A DNA stretch of 64,000 nucleotides from an uncultured Dehalococcoidia bacterium (GTDB lineage Bacteria; Chloroflexota; Dehalococcoidia; Lucifugimonadales; JAAXIE01): positions 124,001 through 188,000 of the forward strand of contig OX638353.1 of NCBI GenBank assembly GCA_951813255.1. Direction: 5' to 3'. The notes beneath the pieces are model-generated. The model did no database searches. It saw only the letters and a list, made by a program, of their open reading frames with translations, and was not told where the DNA came from. Positions within the stretch are counted from its first letter, which is position 1. Each line of letters opens with the position of its first letter. Shown here piece by piece: positions 18,171 to 26,174 of this stretch. The translations under genes and the position numbers were made by a program.

Positions 18171-19130
18171 ATGCCTAGGAATCGACCCCGTCACCAGAAG
18201 AGGCGCGAATCTGAAGAAGCCTTGGCTTTCGTGCTGAAAGCTACTCTGCAGGTCGCGGTTCATCATCAAGGCTCGCCTTGGCTGCGCGACTACCTTGCTC
18301 AGAAATTTCATTGGCACAGTCTCTTCATCCGCGCGATGGATGTAGCCTCCTCGATAGCACAGCGGAACAATCAGTCCGACTTTTCCAAGACATACCTCAT
18401 CCTTGGCGCCCGCTGGTTCTCACACCACGAGTCTGTCGAAGCACTTCTGACCAACGGAAGATACGGCGATTGCATGGTGCTGATGCGCAGCTTGCTCGAA
18501 GACACCGACCTGATGACATACTTCTCTCTCTATCCGGAGGAAGCCTCGGATTGGAACGAGCGACTGAGTCATGATCCCGTCTGGCCAGACAAAGTCTACC
18601 GCCAGAGTATCCAGAAATTCGGTATGCGACACATTTGGCAGATGCTGAAAGAGAAGGGCATTGAGCCAGTGGGGGAGCGGGACTACTCGATTCTGAGTGC
18701 CGTGGTTCATGCCTCATCTTGGGGTGCTCGCTTCTATGGACGCACCTTCCCTGATGACCCGGACCGTCTCTACCTCAACTTGGCGCCTCTCTACGACGCG
18801 GCTGCCTCCTTTTCAATAGCCCTCGTGCTCCAAAGGACCTATCCGCGGCCGATTGAGGCCTTCCTTATGGCTTGCGAAGCTTCCACAGCTCCAAAGTCTC
18901 AGTGGCGCTCCATCAAAAGAGACTACGACTCCTTCATCGAAGGTTGGCGGACCAAGATGGAGCTTGATTCTTGGTTTCGGGTCGCAATGGACGATGCCGA
19001 AGAACGTCTCTCGCGCGGAGAAGACCCGGAGGCTGTGCAGGCGGATCTAGCCAAGCTCATCCACGAAACATTTGGTCAGCCCGCTGATCCTGCGGGTGGG
19101 GATAAGCCCACGGGCGAGGCCTCACCTTAG
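18171..19130 (+). CDS. Helical hypothetical protein, DUF5677-like (319 aa)
   Basis: AAGGAT precedes the ATG at 18171. The product is mostly alpha-helical, with a conserved-looking centre (LGARWFSHHESVEALLTNGR, then YGDCMVLMRSLLEDTDLMTY) resembling the R-x-GD...R-L-ED pattern of DUF5677-type proteins. A second region (LSAVVHASSWGARFYGRTFP) has an HxSS element. The last 40 residues are charged and disordered. There are no membrane spans. It lies between the FRG gene and the serine recombinase, in DNA of lower GC than the core genes. The family call is tentative and biochemical function unknown. Confidence 0.55.
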   Translation: MPRNRPRHQKRRESEEALAFVLKATLQVAVHHQGSPWLRDYLAQKFHWHSLFIRAMDVASSIAQRNNQSDFSKTYLILGARWFSHHESVEALLTNGRYGDCMVLMRSLLEDTDLMTYFSLYPEEASDWNERLSHDPVWPDKVYRQSIQKFGMRHIWQMLKEKGIEPVGERDYSILSAVVHASSWGARFYGRTFPDDPDRLYLNLAPLYDAAASFSIALVLQRTYPRPIEAFLMACEASTAPKSQWRSIKRDYDSFIEGWRTKMELDSWFRVAMDDAEERLSRGEDPEAVQADLAKLIHETFGQPADPAGGDKPTGEASP

Positions 19131-19791
19131 GTATGCCTCACTCTCCACCCCTTCCCATCCTTCACCACATCCCACTCAACACCCAATCATCCCCACTCCG
19201 CACCTCACACTCCCCCGCAACGAATACGCCTCCCTCGCGTACACCACATCCGTCACCTCATCCAGAAAACACAACCCCGACGACACCAGACCCCTCCTCC
19301 GTCCACACCTTTAAATGGACGTACGCCGTCCTCCCCGGGTACCACCCCCGGATAGATCGCCTCGAACCCCACCAGCCCCTCTCGTCCGTCACCTGCGTGC
19401 CCCCGCAAAAACGTCTCCTCCGTCGTGTCCGCCTGTCCGCTCCCTACCCAGAAAACCCCGAGTACCGCCCGTACGTATCCGTGTGCCAGATACCACCAAC
19501 ACACCCGTAACCGGCGCGCACGACCACCAACGGCGTTCCCGGCTTCCTTCTGCCCGACGTTCCGCCATACGCTCAATCAGGAGAATATTCCGCAATGGAG
19601 TGCTCACCAATCGCCGAGACGCCCTAACCCACCCACTATCTCTGACAAATGCCCCTTGCGCCCCGCGTATACGGGAGAGATACCATTAGAGGAATGGAGC
19701 TTACAAAGGCAATACGTGCTCTGGGTCTCCGGCTCCACGTCACCGCAGGACCCAATCAGGACAACCCTTAGCAACAACAGGGAGCGACGCC
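19131..19791. other. C-rich stretch upstream of the serine recombinase, no secure gene
   Basis: The sequence is strikingly C-rich on the plus strand (CCACCCCTTCCCATCC and similar). A minus-strand frame near 19480-19330 reads TEETFLRGHAGDGREGLVGF and could be a remnant, and LDEVTDVVYAREAY near 19290 in another frame faintly recalls a GIY-YIG C-terminus. Neither is supported by a start site or a continuous frame. Confidence 0.25.
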
Positions 19792-21384
19792 ATGAACGAC
19801 GAGCCGAACCCCACACCCGCAGCCCTCTATGCCCGCGTCTCCAGCGAGCGCCAGGATGTGGACCTTTCCGTAGCTGCCCAACTCCGGGCGCTGCGGGACT
19901 ACGCCGACAAGAACGGCTACGTCGTGGCCCGCGAATACGTGGACGAGGCTGAGAGCGGTCGCGTCGCCGACAGGCCCCAGTTCCGCAGGATGCTGGAAGA
20001 GGCCACCAAGCCCACCGCCCCCTTCCACGAAATACTGGTCTGGAAGTTCTCCCGGTTCACCCGCAAGCGGGAGCACGCCGTGGCCTTCAAGTCCATGCTC
20101 CGCAAGAAGGGGGTCAGGGTGGTCTCCATCACCGAGCACGCCGACGACTCCCCCACGGGCAAGCTGATGGAGGCCATCATCGAGAGCGTGGACGAATTCT
20201 ACAGTGAAAATCTTGCCCAGGAGGTTACCAGGGGCATGCGCGAGGCGGCATCCCGCGGGTTCTGGGTTAGCACCTACGCTCCATACGGTTACAGGAAGGT
20301 CCCGGTGCAGGACGGGGCCAAAAAGCGTCCCCGATTGGAGTTGGACCCGCCGGCGGACTCCGTGGTCCGGCGCATCTTCGATATGGCTCTGAGGGGCAGC
20401 AGCTCTCTGGACATCACCAAGACCCTAAACCTGGAGGGTATCGCCAGCGCCTACGGCAACAGGTGGCTCAAGACCACGGTGTACCGCATCCTTTCCAATG
20501 AGGCGTATACGGGCACCCTGGTATGGGGCACCAACTCCAAGGATGGAATACCCCCGGTACGGGTGGAGAACGCCTTTCCGGGTATCGTAACCACCGAGGA
20601 GTTCCGACTTATCTCCAATATCATGCGGTCCCGCGCCCCGTCGCAGGTCCATCCCAGGCGTGCCTCCAGCCCCTATCTTCTCAGCGGCCTGGTCAAGTGT
20701 CAGACGTGCGGCAAAGCTCTGACCGCTCAGGAAGCCAAGAGCGGGAAGTACACCTACTACGTCTGCCACTCCCTGCTGAAGCAGGGACCAAGGACCTGCA
20801 AGACGCCACGGCTCAACTCGAAACGCTTTGAACGAATCATCATCGATCAGATCCGGGCAAACATCCTCACCGAGGGCAACATCCGGGAATTGGTGGGGAT
20901 GCTGGATGAGGAGATGGACGGCTTGGCCCACGAACAACGGCAGAAGCTGGAGACCATAGAGGAAGAGCTGGCGGAGGTGCGACGTCGGCTGGACCGCGTA
21001 TGGCATGTCGTCGAGACGACCGACCTCGATGTCTCCGACGCAAGCTCCCGCATCAGGGAGCACCGGGAGCGCCAGGAGAAACTGGAGCTTGCCGCGGAGG
21101 AGACCCGGGCGATGTTGGCAGAGCGCCGCGTGATGTTGGACCGTGTGGAGACGATAGCTGCCTTCGCCAAGGACATGGGCGACTTCCTCATGACCAGCAA
21201 CGTCACCGAGTCCAAGGCGTTCATTCAGACTTTCGTGAAGGAGATATCCGTTAGACCCGGCAACGCCACCATCCACTACACCATTCCCACCCCGGAGGAC
21301 AGCCCGATGGGTGGGAGGGACATCGCGGAAATAGCCCTAAGAGGGCCAGTTATGAATACTGCAATGGTTGGTGGGCCCGGATAG
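19792..21384 (+). CDS. Large serine recombinase / integrase (530 aa)
   Basis: The order is that of large serine recombinases. A resolvase domain (residues 9-150) starts ALYARVSSERQDVDLSVAAQ with the nucleophilic Ser in VSSE and contains KFSRFTRKREHAVAFK. A recombinase domain (about 165-280) has YGYRKVPVQDG and VYRILSNEAYTGTLVWG. A zinc ribbon (about 300-345) shows CQTCGKAL and CKTPR, and a coiled coil (about 365-460) follows. GGGAG precedes the ATG. These enzymes integrate and excise phages and integrative elements. The last five codons and stop lie inside the 3' end of the tRNA-Ile gene on the opposite strand, so that end is a strong candidate attachment site; the element would extend to the left. 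Confidence 0.92.
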   Translation: MNDEPNPTPAALYARVSSERQDVDLSVAAQLRALRDYADKNGYVVAREYVDEAESGRVADRPQFRRMLEEATKPTAPFHEILVWKFSRFTRKREHAVAFKSMLRKKGVRVVSITEHADDSPTGKLMEAIIESVDEFYSENLAQEVTRGMREAASRGFWVSTYAPYGYRKVPVQDGAKKRPRLELDPPADSVVRRIFDMALRGSSSLDITKTLNLEGIASAYGNRWLKTTVYRILSNEAYTGTLVWGTNSKDGIPPVRVENAFPGIVTTEEFRLISNIMRSRAPSQVHPRRASSPYLLSGLVKCQTCGKALTAQEAKSGKYTYYVCHSLLKQGPRTCKTPRLNSKRFERIIIDQIRANILTEGNIRELVGMLDEEMDGLAHEQRQKLETIEEELAEVRRRLDRVWHVVETTDLDVSDASSRIREHRERQEKLELAAEETRAMLAERRVMLDRVETIAAFAKDMGDFLMTSNVTESKAFIQTFVKEISVRPGNATIHYTIPTPEDSPMGGRDIAEIALRGPVMNTAMVGGPG

Positions 21385-21445
21385 ACTCGAACTATCGACC
21401 TCAGTCTTATCAGGACTGCGCTCTAACCACCTGAGCTACGGGCCC
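21369..21445 (-). tRNA. tRNA-Ile (GAT)
   Basis: Read on the minus strand, the acceptor stem GGGCCCG pairs with CGGGCCC, followed by discriminator A and encoded CCA. The anticodon arm is CAGTC-CTGATAA-GACTG with anticodon GAT, and the T arm has GTTCGAGTC. Length is 77 nt including CCA. The 3' end overlaps the stop of the serine recombinase gene. Confidence 0.95.
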
Positions 21446-21480
21446 CAATGGAGGAAGGGCCTTGGGTGACCCTCATTCCG

Positions 21481-21509
21481 AGTATATGCAGCCCCCTCCC
21501 CACTGTCAA
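21481..21509 (-). promoter_or_regulatory. Promoter of tRNA-Ile
   Basis: On the minus strand TTGACA (21509-21504) and TATACT (21486-21481) are separated by exactly 17 bases and lie about 35 bases upstream of the tRNA 5' end. This is a near-perfect vegetative promoter. Confidence 0.8.
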
Positions 21510-21594
21510 CGAACCCCCCTTCCGTTCGTCCTCAGCGAAGTGGCACGGCCCGCGCGGTTAGCGGGCCATGCCCCGCAGTCGAAGGACCCCCACC

Positions 21595-21623
21595 TTGACC
21601 CTAACCCCCCTTTCTGCTATGAT
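21595..21623 (+). promoter_or_regulatory. Strong vegetative promoter followed at once by a terminator
   Basis: TTGACC (21595-21600), a 17-base spacer and TATGAT (21618-21623) match the same consensus seen at the tRNA and rny promoters of this window. Transcription should begin near 21630. Confidence 0.7.
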
Positions 21624-21629
21624 TATAGA

Positions 21630-21682
21630 TACGAAGCAGGCAGGGGACTGACCCCGCAGGGTCGCCCCTGCCTTTCTTTTTC
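21630..21682 (+). ncRNA. Candidate tiny RNA or attenuator (about 50 nt)
   Basis: Immediately after the promoter, AGGCAGGGG (21638-21646) pairs with CCCCTGCCT (21665-21673). An inner helix GACCC-cgca-GGGTC stacks on it, and TTTCTTTTTC follows. This is an intrinsic terminator occupying almost the whole transcript. Either a very short RNA is made or the structure attenuates transcription toward the thioesterase gene at 22020. No leader peptide fits inside. Between 21683 and 22019 I see no gene. Confidence 0.5.
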
Positions 21683-21904
21683 ACCCCGCCCCCCAGAGGT
21701 CCGATGAGGCGAAAAATGCGGAACAGAGCGGCAAGCTGCTCAGAAAGGACGCTGCGGCACACGCGGCGGCCTGTAGATACAAGAACTTTGATCTTTGCTA
21801 CGGCCGTGGCTTCAGCCACCCACGCCCCTGTGACCACCTGCAGCCCCTTCCGCAACCCGCAAATCCTCATTTCCCAATGTGGTCCCCGCTTCATCCGAAA
21901 GCTC

Positions 21905-21955
21905 ATTGCAGAAATTGCAGACTTTCCAGATACGAAAAAAATGGTTTTAGCTACA
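21905..21955. repeat. Core-and-word intergenic repeat, 21.9-kb locus
   Basis: The word ATTGCAGA is doubled (21905-21912 and 21914-21921), followed by the core CAGATACG at 21927-21934 and then TTAGCTACA near 21947. The arrangement of a doubled word followed by the core is the same as at 43.4 and 46.8 kb, but the word differs. Confidence 0.5.
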
Positions 21956-22019
21956 ACCACCCTGCAATCCCTGCCTCAATATCACCCCAGCCATCCACCT
22001 GCCTCGGGTCCCAACTGAC

Positions 22020-22526
22020 ATGCCCAAGTCCGATTTCCGCTTCTCCACCCCCCTCCGCGTCCGCTGGGCCGAGTGCGACGCCCAAGGCATCGCCTTCTAC
22101 GGCGCCTATATGGGCTTCCTCGAAATCGCCCAGTCCGAGTATTTCCGCCACCTCGGCTACTCCATCTACCGCATCGCCGAGACCGGCTACTTCGACACCG
22201 TCGTCGCCAAGGCCACCCTCGAATACAAGTCCTCCGCCCGCATCGACGACATGATCGACCTCTACACCCGCGTCTCCCACCTAGGCAATACCAGCATGAT
22301 TATGGACAGCGAGATTTACCGCCAGCACCCCGAAGAACTCCTCCTCCAGTCCCAGATCATCTACGTCGGCTACGACATCCCCACCAACTCCAAAAAAGAA
22401 ATCCCCAAGGACATCCGCGCCGTCGTCCAGGAATACGAGTCCACCGGCCACGTCCTCCCCCTGTCCCAGCTCCCCGGCCTAGCCCGCGCCACAAAAGCAC
22501 CCCCCGCCACACAAGCAGATGACTAG
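22020..22526 (+). CDS. YbgC/FadM-type acyl-CoA thioesterase (hotdog fold)
   Basis: The product (168 aa) starts FRFSTPLRVRWAECDAQGIA followed by FYGAYMGFLEIAQSEYFR, the characteristic R-x-xE-D-x-G-hotdog signature of 4-hydroxybenzoyl-CoA thioesterase-like proteins with the catalytic Asp in ECDAQG. Such enzymes hydrolyse acyl-CoA thioesters in the cytoplasm. The last 25 residues are Ala/Thr-rich and dispensable. The gene heads a same-strand run with the Fe-S carrier and the YgfZ-like gene. Its coding strand is extremely C-rich at third positions, like the first part of the YgfZ-like gene. Confidence 0.85.
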   Translation: MPKSDFRFSTPLRVRWAECDAQGIAFYGAYMGFLEIAQSEYFRHLGYSIYRIAETGYFDTVVAKATLEYKSSARIDDMIDLYTRVSHLGNTSMIMDSEIYRQHPEELLLQSQIIYVGYDIPTNSKKEIPKDIRAVVQEYESTGHVLPLSQLPGLARATKAPPATQADD

Positions 22527-22603
22527 ACCTGTCACCCCGCAGCTTGACCCCAACCAAGCCGTCGGGCATACTGAACCTGAATACACCTGCGATGGAGGCC
22601 TGC

Positions 22604-22957
22604 ATGGTCACCTCAGGAAGCACCCTCGAAATTAGCGTCACCGAGAAGGCCGCCGAAAAGGTAAGGGTCTTCGCCCAGAAAGAGGGCAAACAGGACAACT
22701 TCGCCCTGCGAGTCGGCGTCAAGGGCGGCGGGTGCTCCGGCCTCCTCTACACCCTCAGCATCGAGGACGGCGACCCCGCCGAGAACGACCGTATGACAGA
22801 AGACAAAGGCATAAAAATTCTTATCGACAAAAAAGCCTACATTTATCTGGCCGCCACCGAACTCGACTTCTCCGACGGCCTAAATGGCAAAGGCTTCGTC
22901 TTCCAAAACCCTAATGCCACCAAAGCCTGCGGCTGCGGCAACTCCTTCGCCGTCTAA
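22604..22957 (+). CDS. A-type iron-sulfur cluster carrier/insertion protein (ErpA/IscA/SufA family)
   Basis: The 117-aa product has the three conserved cysteines of the family: Cys in GVKGGGCSGLLY (about residue 43) and ACGCGNSFAV at the C-terminus. These residues ligate a Fe-S cluster or Fe during transfer to apo-proteins. GGAGG five bases before ATG at 22604 decides the start; an upstream in-frame ATG at 22544 has none. It lies 19 bases before the YgfZ-like gene, whose relatives also serve Fe-S enzyme maturation, so the pair is functionally coherent. Which of ErpA, IscA or SufA it matches cannot be told by eye. Confidence 0.88.
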   Translation: MVTSGSTLEISVTEKAAEKVRVFAQKEGKQDNFALRVGVKGGGCSGLLYTLSIEDGDPAENDRMTEDKGIKILIDKKAYIYLAATELDFSDGLNGKGFVFQNPNATKACGCGNSFAV

Positions 22958-22976
22958 CCCCACGCCCTAACCCCCC

Positions 22977-24047
22977 ATGCAAACATCACACCTCCTTGAC
23001 ACAACCCTGTCCGCCGGCGCAGTCATGGGGGAGTGGCACGGTTGGCAACTCCCCATCTCCTACGGCAACCCCCAACAGGAATACTCCGCAGCCACAACCA
23101 CCGCAGCCATCTACGACGCCTCCGCCACCGGCCGCCTCAAAGTAACCGGGTCCGACGGTCTCGACCTCCTGCACCGCCTCTCCACCAACGCCGTAGAAAA
23201 TCTCGCCCCCGGCCAAGGCACAAACACCATCCTCACCGACGACCGCGGACGCATCATCGACCTCATCACCGTCGTCAATCTCGGCGAATACATCCTCCTC
23301 CTTACCAGCCCCAACCAGCAGGAACGTATCATCGCCTGGCTGGACAAATACACCATAATCGAAGACATCACCGTCGAGGACGTAACGGCCGACTCGGCCA
23401 TGCTGGGTCTGGTGGGGCCGGATGCTGTGAGGGTGGCAAGCGCAGCGACAGGCGTAGCAGCGGACGAGCTACAGCCATACTGTGCGTCCACCGTGGATAA
23501 TACGCGCTACGTCGTGCGCTGCGACCTCGGGACTGTACCCAACTTCTATGTCCTCAGTGATGCGGGGACAGTCTCCCAAGTCTGGCAGAGCAGCGCCGAG
23601 GTAGGAGCCAAGCCCATGGGGTTGGAGGCCTATCAAGCATTTCGCGTTGCTCTCGGCGTCCCCGCCCACGGCAGCGAACTGGGTGACGCCTACAACCCGT
23701 TGGAAGCGGGCCTGATGCCAGCCATCAGCTTCACCAAGGGCTGCTACATTGGCCAGGAGGTCATCGCCCGCCTCGACACCTACCAGAAAGTGCAGCGCCG
23801 CCTCGTATCTCTAGACCTTCCAGACTCCGTCGAATCAGGCTCCCGGCTTATGCAGGACAACCGCGAAGTCGGCGTGGTCACCTCCGTGAGTCCCCTGCCC
23901 AACAACGGCGACGCCAACGGCCAAAGACTCGGTTTGGGCTACGTCAGAACAGCGGCAGCCGCAGAGGGAGCACCCTTGGAGTTGGAGGTTACCGGCGAAG
24001 CTGCCTCCATCAAGGCCCTGCTGGAGCCCTTGGGACCTGCCGCTTAA
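22977..24047 (+). CDS. YgfZ/GcvT-like folate-binding protein
   Basis: The 356-aa product has the GcvT fold features: EWHGWQLPISYGNPQQEYSA and YDASATGRLKVTGSDGLDLL near the N-terminus, TDDRGRIIDLITV, and the YgfZ hallmark FTKGCYIGQEVIARLDTYQK with its Cys (about residue 253). The KGCYxGQE motif distinguishes YgfZ-type proteins, which assist Fe-S enzyme assembly, from true aminomethyltransferases. The upstream neighbour is an A-type Fe-S carrier. Base composition changes sharply near 23395: the first 420 bases are nearly all C/A on the coding strand, the rest balanced. The stop shares TTAA with the convergent fabG. Confidence 0.85.
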   Translation: MQTSHLLDTTLSAGAVMGEWHGWQLPISYGNPQQEYSAATTTAAIYDASATGRLKVTGSDGLDLLHRLSTNAVENLAPGQGTNTILTDDRGRIIDLITVVNLGEYILLLTSPNQQERIIAWLDKYTIIEDITVEDVTADSAMLGLVGPDAVRVASAATGVAADELQPYCASTVDNTRYVVRCDLGTVPNFYVLSDAGTVSQVWQSSAEVGAKPMGLEAYQAFRVALGVPAHGSELGDAYNPLEAGLMPAISFTKGCYIGQEVIARLDTYQKVQRRLVSLDLPDSVESGSRLMQDNREVGVVTSVSPLPNNGDANGQRLGLGYVRTAAAAEGAPLELEVTGEAASIKALLEPLGPAA

Positions 24048-24787
24048 ATCGCCAATCCCCCGTCAATGCCCACCACTTGGCCTGTCACGTAGGATGCCTG
24101 TGGGCTGCAGAGGAAGGCGACCACCTCAGCTACGTCTTCGGGAGTGCCGAACCTGGACATGGGGATGCGCGAGAGGACTTGGTTGCGCATGTCCTCAGAG
24201 AGCTGTTCCACCATGTTTGTGATGATGTAACCAGGAGCGACGGCATTCACCGTCACGTTGCGGGAGGCCACCTCGCGAGCCACCGCCTTGGTGAACCCGA
24301 TGAGGCCTGCCTTGGAGGCGGCGTAGTTGGCTTGGCCTGGGTTTCCCGTGATCCCGACGACCGAGGACATGTTCACGATGCGCCCATAACGCTGCCGCAC
24401 CATGTGAGTTAGGGCCTGCTTGGTGCATAGGAAAGCCCCCCGCAGATTGACGCTCAATACCTCATCCCAAGCTTCAGGACTCATCCGCAGCATCAGGGAG
24501 TCCCGGGTGATTCCTGCGTTGTTCACTAGGATGTCGATCTTGCCCCAATGTTCGGTCACTCCCCGAACAATAGTCGATGCTTGCTCAGGATCGGAGACGT
24601 CCCCGCCGAAGATGGCCGCCTCGCCCCCGGCTGCGGTGATGGAGGCTGCCAATGCGGTCGCTCCCTCGCTATTGGAGAGGTAGTGCAGACCAACCCTAGC
24701 ACCGGAACGGGCCAGCATCGAGGCAACAGCTTGCCCGATACCGCCCGATGCGCCGGTTACCAGTGCCACTGAACCGTTGAGGTCCAA
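24044..24787 (-). CDS. fabG: 3-oxoacyl-ACP reductase (FabG-type SDR)
   Basis: Short-chain dehydrogenase motifs are all present: TGASGGIGQAV (cofactor loop), NNAGITRDSLMLRM, NMSSVVG and YAASKAGLIGFTKAVARE (Tyr-x3-Lys), and VTGQVVGIDGGLAI at the C-terminus. It reduces 3-oxoacyl-ACP/CoA with NAD(P)H. I chose TTG at 24787 (MDLNGSVALVTG) because family members begin just before the cofactor loop; AGGGAAGG lies directly upstream but close. The frame stays open to an ATG at 24850 inside the neighbour. It follows two MaoC-type dehydratase genes in the same direction, a reductase-dehydratase set for fatty-acid or related acyl chemistry. Confidence 0.85.
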   Translation of the reverse strand: MDLNGSVALVTGASGGIGQAVASMLARSGARVGLHYLSNSEGATALAASITAAGGEAAIFGGDVSDPEQASTIVRGVTEHWGKIDILVNNAGITRDSLMLRMSPEAWDEVLSVNLRGAFLCTKQALTHMVRQRYGRIVNMSSVVGITGNPGQANYAASKAGLIGFTKAVAREVASRNVTVNAVAPGYIITNMVEQLSEDMRNQVLSRIPMSRFGTPEDVAEVVAFLCSPQASYVTGQVVGIDGGLAI

Positions 24788-24794
24788 GCCTTCC

Positions 24795-25220
24795 CTAACC
24801 TTCCCTAGCTGGTACTCGCACCGACGCGGTGCCGGTGATGAGTTCATCACCGTCTTGGTTCTTCAGGCCTATGGCGCACTCCACCAGTGTCTCCCCGTCC
24901 CTTTCGGTCTCGCGGGTCACCCGGCCAAAGGTGGTGACGTCGTCCCCCGGGTAGGCCGGCCCTTTGAACCTGACCTTGAGAGTGCCCCGTTCGCTCCAAG
25001 CAGGTCCGAAGGCCTCCGACATCATCTGGGCGACAAATGCTAGAGTTAGCATGCCGTGGGCCACGATTGTCCCGAACTGGCTCTCGGCCGCGAAGTCGGC
25101 ATGCAAGTGTATGGGGTTATGGTCCCCGGAAGCGTGGGCGTAGGCAGTCACCATCTCCTGGTCGATATGCCTCTGTACACTTGGCAGCGGTCGTTCCCCC
25201 TCACTCAAAGTCGCCGACAC
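24795..25220 (-). CDS. MaoC-like (R)-hydratase/dehydratase, catalytic subunit
   Basis: The hotdog MaoC signature is clear: AYAHASGDHNPIHLHADFAA, then GTIVAHGMLTLAFVAQMM, with the catalytic Asp and His in GDHNPIH. The family hydrates or dehydrates trans-2-enoyl thioesters. The 141-aa length fits a single hotdog domain, as in HadB. Its 5' end overlaps the 3' end of the HadA-like gene by 20 bases, and its stop is eight bases before the FabG start, so the three form a tight operon. Confidence 0.85.
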   Translation of the reverse strand: MSATLSEGERPLPSVQRHIDQEMVTAYAHASGDHNPIHLHADFAAESQFGTIVAHGMLTLAFVAQMMSEAFGPAWSERGTLKVRFKGPAYPGDDVTTFGRVTRETERDGETLVECAIGLKNQDGDELITGTASVRVPAREG

Positions 25221-25581
25221 CCCGTGGCAAAATCACGGTGCACTTGCCCGTGACAAACGGCTCTTCGTCAGTCCCACAAACCCGGAAGCCCGCGACGATA
25301 AAGCTGAAGTCACCCCGCTGCGAGCGACGACCCACGTCCGCTGAGATGTGCACCTCGTCGCCGATGGAGGCCGCTCGGTGGCACTCGATTTCCTGCCCGC
25401 CGTGTACCGCGCCTCCAGGCAGCTTCAGTTCCTCGAGGAGACCCGCCAGAGCGCGAGCAGCCAAGGCTAACGGTGGTACCACCTTGCCCTCTACCGCCTC
25501 GTCCGCAGTGGCTTCGCGATATGCCGAAACCCAGTCAGGGGTCAGGTTCCAAGTACCCAAGTCCAATGGACCGCTATACAT
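25201..25581 (-). CDS. HadA-like MaoC-type dehydratase subunit (FAS1-like dehydratase domain)
   Basis: AGGAG upstream of ATG at 25581 fixes the start (MYSGPLDLGTWNLTPDWVSA). The product has the N-terminal hotdog features of HadA/HadC-type subunits: PPLALAARALAGLLEELKLP and HGGQEIECHRAASIGDEVHI followed by strand-rich sequence, but no catalytic GDHNPIH. Such subunits pair with a HadB-like partner, here the overlapping downstream gene. The frame extends upstream to 25650, but that part is poor protein. Confidence 0.75.
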   Translation of the reverse strand: MYSGPLDLGTWNLTPDWVSAYREATADEAVEGKVVPPLALAARALAGLLEELKLPGGAVHGGQEIECHRAASIGDEVHISADVGRRSQRGDFSFIVAGFRVCGTDEEPFVTGKCTVILPRGVGDFE

Positions 25582-25745
25582 CAGCTCCTGCAGCTCCTGC
25601 CTTCTGTTCGGGCCGTGATTATAGCATGGGCTATTTGTGCCATCAGGCATGACACAATCGAGGCCACTTCAGCGTGTCCAGAGGGTATAATGCGCCTAGC
25701 AACCACAGGTACCGCACTGACTACACTAGCCCAACGGAGATAACG

Positions 25746-26147
25746 ATGAGCGAAGCCCACCTCCTTCACTTCGACGATGTCCCCGCTATGGAGCGGGGTG
25801 GCGGTATCACAGGAAGGCCACTGATTGGAGCCGACCAAGGGTCTACCATATTCTGCAGTGGCATCACTTCCTTTCCCCCCGGTGCTTCCATCCCGATGCA
25901 CACCCACAACTGCGATGAACAGGTGACCCTGCTGGAAGGTGAGGGCACGGCAGACATTGAAGGCCGCACCGAGGATGTCGCTCCCTACGACACCACCTTC
26001 ATCCCTGCAGGCGTTCCCCACCGCTTCATCAACCGGGGCGACGGACGCATGAGCATCATGTGGATTTATGGTGGTACCTACGTGACCCGTACCTACACCG
26101 ATACGGGAGAAACAGCCCCTCAATTCGGCCAGTTGCGCAGCGAATAA
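25746..26147 (+). CDS. Single-domain cupin protein (133 aa)
   Basis: GGAG before ATG at 25746. The two cupin motifs are visible: GASIPMHTHNCDEQVTLLEG (metal-binding His, His, Glu) and PAGVPHRFINRGDGRMSIMW (His). Small cupins bind a divalent metal and act as isomerases, dioxygenases or sensors; the substrate is unknown. It precedes a dihydropyrimidinase-like gene by 27 bases and probably forms an operon with it, so a role in the same catabolic step is reasonable inference. Confidence 0.8.
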   Translation: MSEAHLLHFDDVPAMERGGGITGRPLIGADQGSTIFCSGITSFPPGASIPMHTHNCDEQVTLLEGEGTADIEGRTEDVAPYDTTFIPAGVPHRFINRGDGRMSIMWIYGGTYVTRTYTDTGETAPQFGQLRSE

Positions 26148-26174
26148 CCTCAACATGCCCAAGGGGGTGAAGCC

